DNA of 64,000 nt from Rhabdophis nuchalis (lineage: Eukaryota > Chordata > Lepidosauria > Squamata > Natricidae). Shown in pieces: positions 1 through 12,113 of this stretch. The stretch spans positions 321,599,919 to 321,663,918 of the forward strand of contig CM077643.1 of assembly GCA_039707465.1 (NCBI GenBank), written 5' to 3'. The notes beneath the pieces are model-generated. The model was not told the DNA's origin. It was given only the letters and a program-made list of their open reading frames with translations, and made no database searches. The first letter of the stretch is position 1; each line of letters opens with the position of its first letter. The position numbers and the translations under genes are program-made.

Positions 1-334
1 AGACTTATTACAGTTTTTCACACTTGCAACCATTGCAGCATCCCCATGGTCATGTGATCAAAATTCAGACACTTGGCATGTTTATGAGGATTGCAGTGTC
101 CTGGAATCACGTGATCCCCTTTTGCGATCTCCCGACAAGCAAAGTCAGTGGGGAAGCCAGATTCATTTAACAACCGCATTGCTAACTTAACAACTGCAGT
201 GATTCATTTAACAACTCTGGCAAGAAAAGTCATAAAGTGGGGCAAAACTCACTTAACAAACATTTCACTTAGCAACAGAAATTTTGGCCTCGGTTGTGGT
301 TGTAAATTGAGAACTACTTCCATTAACTATACAA
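1..334. mobile_element. DNA transposon remnant, Tigger/pogo-like non-autonomous family, left end cut by window
   Basis: Same family as 3910-4298 and 16450-16850: shared runs such as AACTCACTTAACAAA, CATAAAGTGGGGCAAAACTC and the terminal block TTGAGAACTACTTC. Full copies elsewhere start CAGG(T/C)A and are flanked by TA. Confidence 0.6.
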
Positions 335-911
335 TCTATAAACTAACTTAAGTCTGTATCTTAGGACAGCCTATAAATGAGTTGGTGCCATCCAGGGTTG
401 GCTTTCGCAACATATTTGTTTATTTAAATAATCCAGAGGCTATAGGATTTGATTAAAACCAAAACAAAATTGAGATTCCCAAGACAGTAAACTTTGTGGA
501 TATTTCTCCACTTGTATAAAAGCACTTGTGAAGCTCACACAGTTGTGTTTGAATTGAAGACATATTTTGCTTTCTACAAACCATAATCTGTAAAAGCTGC
601 TAACTTTATAATGACATAATTTAACTACAAAATATTTTCTTCTGCTCCAGGAGTGCAGTTCTCTTCTTAACTGTTTGAAGTAGCAGACTGGATTAAGGAT
701 CCTTAACAATAAGCAGTCTGCTCTTCTACTCACGTTCCTGGGGTTTACTGCCAAAATAAATGTATTTAGTGTCAGATCATGTGACAGTCTTATATATTCT
801 GTCATTTTAGACATCATCTATCCAGCAAAATGTTTCTGGAAGGCATGTGGCATTTGCATGCTATCAACCAATAGTACTAGTAATAATTAGGTTTCTGTGT
901 TGTAACCCTAG
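335..911. other. no feature recognised
   Basis: AT-rich DNA with several stop codons in all frames and no repeat family I know. It could hide an upstream KIF25 exon, but no segment with good splice sites and kinesin-14 coiled-coil character was found. Confidence 0.4.
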
Positions 912-1000
912 GAGTTAAGAGGCAACATCAGAGTGCATTGCAGAATCCGTCCAATTTTACCATTTGATGCAGCTCCTGAAGAATCAGCCATAGAACACAG
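912..1000 (+). CDS. KIF25: KIF25 exon: neck/motor junction
   Basis: Acceptor AG at 910-911 and donor GTGATT at 1001. The exon reads in phase 0 from GAG and ends with two bases of an Arg codon. It encodes the kinesin-14 hallmark LRGNIRV followed by [10 protein letters not shown], the first beta strand of the motor. This is the first exon I can support; its phase 0 start requires an upstream coding exon. The donor (GTGATT) is weaker than the others. Confidence 0.9.
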
Positions 1001-4000
1001 GTGATTAAATAAATTAGCTTAATTGACAAAGAAAATTAAAGGTTTTTATTCTTCATTGAAACTTTTATTAAGAGATACACTAATACTATAAAGCTACAAT
1101 TTGAGATTTACCTTCAAGCATTTAAGATCTTCTACAATAAGCCAGATAGACTATAAATCTAAGCAACCTAAGCATATACTGTTCACAAGCATGAAAATAT
1201 TATTTTGTTTCCAAGGTTTTGTATCCTGTGGAAGACCTTTTTAATTTACAGTTAAGGATCAAGTCTCTTTTAAGTTGAGCTGAACTCTTGATGATTGTAT
1301 GAACATGTCACCTTTCAAGGTGGAGCACACCTGCCTTTGGGCATCTAGTTTTACACGGATCTTGCCATAAATTTCTTGTCCCCTTTTAATAAGGGTTCCC
1401 TAATGAATTATTGCCTGTTTACCTGCAAATAGTCAGATGGGCAGCAAGGTGAGTGCAAACAGAGGAGGAGGGAGCCAAACTGGTCATCTGTCTCCCTCTC
1501 TAGTAGAAATATATGATCCTCTATCGTTTTGATATTCCTCTGTTTTATTTTATATTCCATAATGATCTGGATGTTTTGTTCTAGCAGGCTACTTTATGTT
1601 CCCATGTTTTGGCCATAATAAAGAATTCATTCATTTCTATATGAATATCTATCTCTGTGAGGTTTTCTTGGCAACAACCCTGAAATACTTTGTCACAGCT
1701 TTTCCCCAGGATGCTTGTCAACTTCCCGGTCTAGCCTATAGCTCTGAGATTTCCTGGGAATTTCCCTTTCAAGTATTTCCCAGGGCTGATCTACTTACTT
1801 TTTTGGGGTGAGCCAGAGACGTCTAGTTTCTCCTAGCTGCTGCATTTTTCATTTTTTGTTCATCACATGTATCTTCTCTTATTTCCTCTGTTTTTATTCA
1901 GTTGTCCTGTTTTGGTTTTAATTCTGTCAGCATTCAAACAGCTGAAGGTGGAAGTAGTAGGCTTGACAAAAGTGCTTACTGCCTCCCACTCATTCTAGAG
2001 AATTAGCTGATCCTTAGCTTTGACATTATGCTTACTAGGTTTGGAGTATAGATAGTCCTTGATTTAGAAGCACAACTGGGACCACAACTTACATTGCCAA
2101 GTAATGCAGTCGTTAAGTGAGTTGTGCCCAATTTTACTTCCCTTTTTGCTGCAATCATTAAGTGAATCAATAAGTCATTAAGCAAGTCATGTATACAGAT
2201 TAACAGAGTTGGAAGGGACCTTGCAGGTCGTCTAGTTCAACTCCCTGCCCAAGCAGGAGACCCTACATCTGCCTCTACCTCACAACCTCCTGATTTGGAG
2301 GTGAGAGCTCCACCTCTAGGCCACAGCAGCTGGTATTTGTTAAGCAAATCCAGTATCCATTGATTTGCGTATGGAGAACGCCCTAGGAAGGTTTCAAATG
2401 GTGAGCATGTGACTCCAAGACTGTCATAAATACATGCTGGTTGCCAAGTGCCCAAATGTTGATCACATGACTGCAGGGATGCTGCAATGATTGTAAGTGT
2501 GAGCACTGGTCATAAGTTGCTATTTTCATCATTTGTCATAACTTTGAATAGTTGCTAAACAAATGGTTATAAATCAAAGACTACCTGTAGAGAGGTGTAC
2601 AATACTGAATGAATTGTATCTCTGGGTTTCTCTTTCAATCAACCATGGTAAAAGTAGAAATGCTTCTATATTACACTTCTGGTCAATCTGAATTTGTGCA
2701 CGGTCAGAACAAAGGATTGTGTAAATGCCAAAAGGAAACATGGGGTAATCCATCCCATATTCCAGGATTAACAATGTGGGGAGGAGGAGGTCAAGAAAGT
2801 CATTGCAAATTTGATTTCCATTACATCATGGAGATCCGTGGTGGCATAGTGGTTAGAATGCAGTATTGCAGGCTACTTCTGCTGATTGCCAGTAGTTCCA
2901 TCCTGACCATCTTAAGGTTGACTCAGCCTTCCATCCTTCTGAAGTCAGTAAAACAAGGCCCCAGATTGTTGGGGGCAGGAGGCTGGCATTTGACAGGACT
3001 GTAAAGCACTATGAAGAGGTATATACAATCTAAGTGCTATTGCTATTATTATCAGGAGTAGGTATGTCCCACTGAATCTCTGTAAGAGAGGAAAAGCAGA
3101 ATTTCACAATGTGAAATGCCACGTGTGGCATTCAACACAAACGTCTCTTTCTCCCAGGGTTGTTGTATTACATCATTGTGTTACTTATCTTTATGCTATG
3201 GTCTATCTCCAAAAATATCAACCCATACATGTATCACTTCTTCTACGCCAATTCATCTTGTTGTATATATCCAGCAGAATAGAACAGCCTCTATTTCATC
3301 ATCCACTCAGATACACCTCAGCTTATATGCTTGAGAAAGATGCACTACTTATATATAATGAACTGATGTTACAATTAGGAAAGTAACTATCATTGTGGGG
3401 GAACGTTGTGTGATGCTGACCCTTTGAGTGTCCAAGGGAATGATTGCCTTCATATAGCAACAGCTGTTAAACTGGAGCATCCAAACCAGGAAAATCAGAC
3501 ATATCAGTGAAGATCTGCGGTGGCGCAGTGGTTAGAGTATAGTACTGCAGGTTACTTCTGCTGACTGCCAGCTGACTGCAGTTTGGCAGTTCAAATCTCA
3601 CCAGGCTCAAGGTTGACTCAGCCTTCCATCCTTCTGAGGTTGGTAAAATGAGGACCCAGATTGTTGGGGGCAATATGGATATCTGTAAAGCACTTTTATG
3701 TGGTATATAAGTCTAAGTGCTATTGCTATATTCCAAATATTTATACCTAGATTCTGCAGCTTTTTATTGTATCAGAGAATATAAGGGGGCTCTTCCTAAT
3801 CTAAGTTGCCTGTTTTTCAACTTTACCTCGTAGCATTGGCACAGGCAGCATGAAGTTGCATATTACTGCATATCCAATATGCTGGCAATATTTCATTTAA
3901 TTTTAAATACAGGCAATCCTCAATGTATGACCATAGTTGAGCCAGTAATTATGATTGTAACTTGTTGCTGTTGTAAGTTAAGGTATCACATAGCCAGACC

Positions 4001-7000
4001 CATTTTTTTGTTGTTGCAGTGGTTATGTACATCCATTTTCCCCAATGGGCACTTTTTGACCAAAACTGCCAAATAAACTTTACATATCCAGTCATGTGAC
4101 CATGGCATGCTGCAAATAGTGTAAAGATGAGCCAGTTGCCAAAGTGCCTAAAATGCAATAATGTAAGTGCGTGTGCGTGTGTGTGTGTATGTGTTTTCAG
4201 TTGTTATAACTTCGAAAGTAGGTCATTAAAAGGCCTATGGATATCTGTTGTAACTTCAAACAATCATTAAATGACTGGTGTAAATCAAAGACTACCCGTA
4301 TATAGGTTGGACCTCCCCATTTTAATGTACAAGTATAATCTTTATTGTCATTGTACTTGTTTACAATGAAATTGGTTATAAAGTTATAAATAGGAGGAAA
4401 AGGGCTGTTGATTGTGATCATGGGGAGACAAACTTTTTTAAACACCTTTTTTTCTTCCTGCCCCAAACCTAATTCACAACTCTTCTGAAGTTGTTTTCAA
4501 ATTCTTTGAACAAGCTGTCTGTTAAACTAGACGCAGGGGTCTGCAAAGTCGGCTCTTTTAAGACTGGTGGACTTCAACTCCCAGAGTTCCCCAGCCAGCT
4601 GGCTGGGGAACTCTGGGAGTTGAAGTCCACCAGTCTTAAAAGAGCCGACTTTGCAGACCCCTGAACTAGAATAATTTGGGATAAATTGTTTAATCTTGAT
4701 TTTATCTATTCTTATGTATATTTATGTCTGTATATTTTAATTCCCCTGTGCACCGCTCCGAGTCCCTTCAGGGAGAGGAAGCGGTCTATAAATTAAATAT
4801 TATTATTATTATTATTTGTTATTTTGATTGCATTTTATTTTTTATTTATTTATTTATTTTTATTAAATTTATACCCCGCCCTTCTCCAAAAGGACCCAGG
4901 CGGCGCACAGGAATTTAAAATACAATACAAAATCAAGTAAAAAATTTAAAAAACTTATTTGATACCATCCTGCGCTAAAAACAAATTAAAATCCCCAAAT
5001 TTAAAACTGCCTAAAATAGTCATTTGTGGAGGTTACGCTAGGCCGGCTAAATGGAACAAATGTGTCTTTAAACACTGGCGGAAGAGGCGGAGGTCGGAGA
5101 TGGTACGAAGTTCAGGGGGTAGGTCGTTCCAAAGGGCAGGGCCCGCCACAGAGAAGGCTCTTCCCCTGGGTGTCGCTAGTCGGCATTGTCCAGCCGACGG
5201 CACCCTGAGGAGGCCCTCTCTGTGGGAGCGTATCGGTCTAAGGGATGTATGGGGCAGGAGGCGGTCTCGCATATAACTAGGTCCCGAGCCATGGAGCGCT
5301 TTAAAGATGGTCATCAAAACCTTTTAACAGATGAGAGTCTTTATCTGCAGGAGGAGTTTAAATACCATCCTATTTTTCCCTGATAGGAGTATGGCCAGTC
5401 AGTGAGGCACAATGTTCGGAATTGCAGGGGGTGTTAAAGAAGCTCTTGTATAGGAAGGAAACATGGGCATGAAGCAGGCTGAGAATTTCTACATCTGAGA
5501 AGTATGCTCGGTTAGAGCTCAAATTCGTTTTTGGAATTTGCTTAGCCTAGGGATTGACCCAACCCTGCCGCCATCCTTCCTTCCAATTCTTCACATACCT
5601 TTTATTGTCAAGCAAAAGAAATAACGACTTAGAATATATATTTTTTAATTATTATTCTTTTATTTGTTGGATTTGTATAACCGCACCCTCTCCCCAAAGG
5701 GACCCGGGGCGGTGCACAGGAAATTAAAACACACAATATCACAAATATAAATAATTAATACCAAATTAAATAAATTATCCCTGTGCTAAAATTTAAAAAT
5801 GTTAAAACATGACCCCATCTAAAACCCAATTAAAACAATTTATGGTACAGACTGTAGGCTAGGTAAATAGCTTAGGCCAAGCCGGCCTGATGGAACAAGA
5901 GTGTCTTTAATTTCTGGTGGAAGGTGCGGAGGTCCGTGGTTGTTCTAAGGTCGGGGGGTAGGTCATTCCAGAGGGTTGGGCCCACCACAGAGAAGGCCCT
6001 TCCCCTGGGCGTCGCGTGCTGGCATTGCCTGGTGGACGGCACCCGGAGAAGTCCCTCTCTGTGGGAGCGGATCGGCCGAAGCGCACCCGAAAGACCACAG
6101 GTAACCAGTGCAGCTCACGCAGGAGCGGTGTTACATGGGAATACCTGGACGTTCCCAAGATCGCCCGCGCGGCCGCATTCTGGACCAGCTGTAGTCCTCG
6201 GGTGCACCCCAAGGGGAGCCCCATGTAGACAAAAAAGGTAATTTATTCAAGCTATGTCAATGTAGGAGTGGCAAGGAGAAGCAAAGGATGGACATGTCCT
6301 GTAGAGTAGATCAGTCCTCAACCTGTGGGCCACAGCTCATCAGTGGGCCATAAGGGATTTGAAACTGGACCTAAAAAATGGCCAGTGAGTGTTCACGGGC
6401 ATCCTCACTTGCACAAGCAGTGAGCAAGTGCATGCACATGTTCCACTTAAGTGAGTGCAGGTATGCACACACATTGCTTGTGCAAATAGAGCTGTGTGCA
6501 TGGACGCATGCTTGCCGGCCGTTTGCACAGAACTATCCCATCTCCCCCTTCCCCAACGGTCCACAAAGCTGGAAACTCTGGTATAGATGGTGTGAAACAT
6601 GACTTCCTTGTGGCACTCCTGTAATTTGGTCTTCATCTTCGCTATTTTCAATGCTGGTTTTCTAATTTAAAAATAAATACGTTTTATTTTAAAAGGCGGA
6701 GGAGCATTTCAGAAAATGTGATCTGCGCAACAGATGATGTGAGTATTCTCAACTTTTCTTACATTCTCAATCCTCCATAGCTAAGCCAAAAAATGCTTAA
6801 AGCTCAGATGTAGTCCTTGGGCCACTAGATCAGGGGTCTCCAACCTTTGCAACTTTAAGTCTGAAGGACGTCAGCTCCCAGAATTTTCCAGCCAGCAAAG
6901 CAAAGAATAAATAAAAACAATATGTAGTCTAGACCAGGGGTTCCCAACCATTGCAACTTTAAGTCTGAAGGACGTCAGCTCCCAGAATTTTCCAGCCAGC

Positions 7001-10000
7001 AAAGCAAAGAATAAATAAAAACAATACGTAGTCTAGACCAGGGGTCCCCAACCATTGCAACTTTAAGTCTGAAGGACGTCAGCTCCCAGAATTCTCCAGC
7101 CAGCAAAGCTGGCTGGAGAATTCTGGGAGCTGAAGTCCTTCAGACTTAAAGTTGCAAAGGTTGGAGACTCCTGTATTAGATCATTTCTCTGAATCCTGTC
7201 ACTAAGAGATAATCTCATGATCAAGACATCTCTTTAGCCTTCCCACTAAATAACTCCCCTTTGCTTCTCTGATGCTGTGCCATGGCAAATGTATTATCAC
7301 AAAAATGAAACATGGCTGCTTACCAAGCCTCGCTTTCAAGAGTATCAAAGCAACCTGGTTTAAATCCCAGACTCATGAAATCCCAGATGGGAGCCGAACT
7401 GCAAATCCATATGGTATTCCAATATTAATTAGTCCCATTACCAAGAAATAACATTTGAAAGGCTCGATATGGTATGCTAAGAGTTTTAATTTTGATTTTA
7501 CTGTTTGGGAGCTTTCAGACAGATGCTCCAGCTTATCTGTTACATGTAGGGCATAGCCAGCTTTTCCTTGTCTGAGAGTATTGAAAAGGATGCAGGAAGA
7601 TGCCCTTTATAAATAGAAGATTTATGCACATCTATTGAGACTGGCCATTAGTGCAGTGATTGCAATTCTCATGGAATTACTTTAGCCTCATAAGTTGCTT
7701 CTTCTTTTTTTTAAGAGGACAAACTGGGGACTGAACCAGGAACCTTCTGGAAACAAAGCATGCAGTCTGATGGTGCATTAACTTCTCCTATGTATAATCT
7801 CAAACATATCCAGTAGAACCATCTTGGGATGTGTTTGGCCCTATTTGTTTTGGCCTACTAGTTTGGCAGTTCAACTCCCTAGCACCATGTAATAGACTGA
7901 GCTCCTATTACTTGTCCCAGCTTCTGCCAACCTAGCAGTTCAAAAGCATGTAAAAATGCAAATAGAAAAATAGGGACCACCTTTGGTGGGAAGGTAACAG
8001 TGTTCTATGGGCTTTCGGCATTTAGTCATGCTGGTCATAATGACCACCGAGACATCTTCGGACAGTGCTGGCTCTTTGGTTTTGAAACAGAGATGAGCAC
8101 TGCTCCCTAGAGTCAGGAATGACTAGCACATATGTGTGAGGGGAACCTTTACCTTTTACTAGATCAAAAAACTAAAAGGGAAGCATAACTGGCTCGCATT
8201 TACCTCTCTGTATGATTCTAGGATGTACAAAAAGGAATTTGCACATCTTTCCCTCAAAAGAAGTGATGTAGGTACATTCAGAAACAGTCTGTACATATTG
8301 TCAGAAGGGAGTGGACACGCAACTCACTGATGCATTCCCTCAAATCCCTTGACATATTTATTTTAAATGTTTAAAATATGATAACACTACCCTTCATTAA
8401 AAAAAAGTCTCCAAAAACAAGCATCCATTTGAAATAACCCAAAGTACAGAAAAGTGATTCAGAAACACAAGCCAGTTATTCTATTGCAGCCTTATCATTT
8501 CATAAAATGGTCAGAGTGTCTTTGGAAATTGTTACATAATCTATCTATCCACCTTATATGGATATGTAGACAATTTTAGGTCCTATAGTAAACTACGGAT
8601 TTCCCCAATAGCATGCAAATATCAGGTTCTCATGCTAATGAATAAGACTTGCAACCACATTTTGTTCTATATTCTTTCTTTGTGCTCTCGAGTCAAAATC
8701 ATTAGCATATGCATTCCTCCTCCTCCTCCTCCTCCTCCTCCTCCTCCTCCTCCTCCTCCTCCTCCTCCTCCTCCCTAGTTATATCTCTCTCCTCTATTTC
8801 TAATTGAATTCAGTTCAGATTTCAGAGCCTGCTCAGCCCTCCATAGGCTCAGAAGGTCAGTTCTAATGCAAGTTTGTTACTGTTACTAAGATTTTAATTT
8901 TTTTATTTTGCAATGCTGCACCATTGAGGTTCCTTCAATGGGCTGATATTATTTTATTATCGGTTACGCAAATTTGGCTCCAAGCTTATTCGCACCCGCT
9001 ACCTGATTTGGTCGAAAAATTAGACAAAAATTGTCTGTGGACCTATCTCCCTAATTTGAACATTCTGCATGAATAGAAAATTCTGTGATTTGGTCTAGGT
9101 CGCTCACAGAGCTCAGCTCCTAAATGTATTTAGATCAATGTGTATGGCCAACTTTTCTTTAAAATTGTGTTTGTCCAAGAAGGGCCAGAAACTACTAGCA
9201 ATGCTAAAGCAAATCTGGTATTTTGATATGGTTTTATCTCTGAATTAGCAGAGGATAAATCATTTGACTCTTGATAGGGGAAAAGGAAGCACTTGTTCTG
9301 AAAAGCACTGAGGGGTTTCATCTTCAAAAAAACACAAGTGCTTTCACAAAACCCTCCTTCTGCCAACTGATATTGCCTCCGCTCAAATATCACAAAACTA
9401 TACAGTTTCAATGGGGATTAATTTACTGTTGAAAACAGGCAGGGTTTATCTCAACAGTAAAGTGGCCAACTCTTCTGCTTTCAGTCGCTCCAAAATTGCA
9501 AGCAGAGACTGATTTGAAATAATACAGTTGGCCAAAATTACTTTGAATCTGGGGAGGCCCAAAGATTTTTGAAAGACTGTGGTAAATAAAATTAAAAGTC
9601 ATTTCCACTTCGTTTATTTGCTAGAAGACCAAGCGATTTCCTCTCTTCTAGGGTCTTGTGTATTTTGGCTTGATAACCAAGACTTCGGTTCCAGAGGTTT
9701 AAAATATGGTTTAGGTTTTTATTGAAAAGTAAAGCAGAGGGCTTCACTGGAGCTCATTCATCCTTGTAAAGCCTTAGAAATCTTATTTTCCTATGGATGA
9801 TTTTGGCTACTGCGCTCGAAAGGAATGAGACAGCATTATTGCTGTGGCAATGTCTTACCTTACTAATTCAAAATGAAATATTGATTTAATCAATTTAAAA
9901 GAGCAGAGGCTTGGCTTGGCTTTCCATTCCTTTCTCTTGTTTTCGTTTACTTTTGCAATGCGGCTTCCTGCTTTGTTAGCGAGAGCTAAAATAAGTAATT

Positions 10001-11562
10001 TAATCAACAGTTTTCCCCAGTTTGAAAGCATGTAGTGTTACCATCTAATTCACTGTAACAAAACTTGAACCGAGTTCAAAGAGGAAATGTTGGCAATATA
10101 CTGTACCTGCTTGACCCAGAATATAGAACTATAATGGGTGTGTTTTCTGACGACAGAGTACAGGCAGTTCTCAATTTATGACCACAACTGCTCAATTTTA
10201 CATCTCTTTTTGCCAAAGTTTGTTAAGCAAATATTGCAGTTATTAAGTGAATCAGACGTTCTCCCTTGACTTGTTGAAGTCAGCTGGGAAGGTTACAAAT
10301 GGTGATCACATGACCCCAAGACAGTGCAACTGTTATAAAGAGCATGGCACCACGGTGGTTAGAGTGCAGTATTGCAGGCTAATTCTGCCAACTGTTAGCA
10401 GTTCGATCCTCACCAGCTCAAAGTTAGTTCAGTCTTTCATCCTTCCGAAGTCAGTAAAATGAGGGCCCAGATTGTTGGCAGCAATATGCTGACTCTGTAA
10501 ACCAGGCCTGTCAATCTGGCAGCCTGTGGGCCAGATGTGTCATGCACAGGTCATGTCCACCGTGGCTCTGCAAAGACAAAAAACATAGCGATACATCACA
10601 ATATGTGAAGCGATCATGTTTGACCCCCATGCTGTAAACCACTTAGAGAGGGCTGTAAATCACTGTGAAGCAGTATATAAGTCTAAGTGCTATTGCTATC
10701 AATACATACCAGTTGCCAGGCATTCAAATTTTTATCATGTGGCCATGGGGATCTTTAAAGCGCTCCATGGCACGGGACCTAGTTATCTACGGGATCGCAT
10801 CCTACCCCATACATCCCTGCGGCCGATTCGCTCCCACAGAGAGGGACTTCTCCAGGTGCCGTCCACTAGGCAAGGGGTCCCCAACCCCCGGTCCGCGGGC
10901 CGGTGCCGGTCCGCGGTCTGATAGGAACCGGGCCGCAGGGCTGGAGAGGAGGAGGAGGGAGCAGCCCCCAGGGCAGAGGATGGCCGAGCGCGCCTCCACT
11001 AGCTCCTTCCGACGGCCACCGCGGCGCACTTTCTGGGGCTTCCCGGAGGGGCCAGCATTTCAGCTGAGGAGGTAACGGCTGCCTCATCCCACAGCAAGCG
11101 AGCGGGCGGAGGACCCGAGCCTGCGGCTACCTTAAGTACAGCCGAGGCCATCTGGGCGCTGCACGCCTACCTCCCTTCCAGCCCCGTGTGGCGCCCAGAC
11201 TGTTTCGGCAGTGCTTAAGGTAGCCGCAGGCTCGAGTCCTCCACCCGGTCGCTCGCTGTGGGATGAGGCAGCCGTTACCTCCTCAGCTGACATGCCGGCC
11301 CCTCCGGGAAGCCCCGGAAAGTGAGCCGCGGTGGCCATCAGAAGGAGCTGGTGGAGGCGCGCTCGGCCATCCTCTGCCCGGGGGCTGCTCCCTCCTCCTC
11401 CTCTCCAGCCGACATGCCGGCCCCTCTGCTGCTTCCCGTGGGGGAGGGAGGGAGATAATGACAGACACACAGAGAGACAGACTTAGAGAGACAGAAATAG
11501 AGAGAGGGAATCAGACACACACACACACACACACACAAAGTGACAGAGATGGGTGGAGGGAG

Positions 11563-11612
<50 letters not shown>

Positions 11613-12022
11613 GAAAAAGAAAGATGAATGGAGGGTGGGAGGGAGGGAGTGAAGGAAAGAAGGAGGAGGGAGGAGGAACGGAGGGATAAAAGAAGGAAGG
11701 AAGGAAAGAAAGAAAAAGAAAGAGATGGAGGGTAGGAGGAAGGGAAGGAAAGAAGGGAGGAAGGGGGAGGGAGGCAATGGAAGGAAGGAAAGGAAAGGCA
11801 AGGAAGAAATCTATTTTCCTATTTCCTTCCACCTCAAGCTACCTGTTTGGTTAACCTGGTTAAAGATCTATTTTTCTCCCAGTGGTCATTTCAAAGAAAT
11901 CACATCCTCTGAGTCATTTCCTGGATTCAAACCAGCATCCCAAAGAGTCATGGACTGCCTTTATATATAATGAGTGCCCATAAATCCATTTTTACCATCT
12001 TCAGAAGACCAAAGACCAGCCA

Positions 12023-12113
<91 letters not shown>

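Noticed and set aside
11338..11832. 164-codon minus-strand open frame rich in Ser/Leu/Pro
   Set aside because: It is the translation of (GA)n/(GGAA)n simple repeats inside a transposon; no domain, no splice context.
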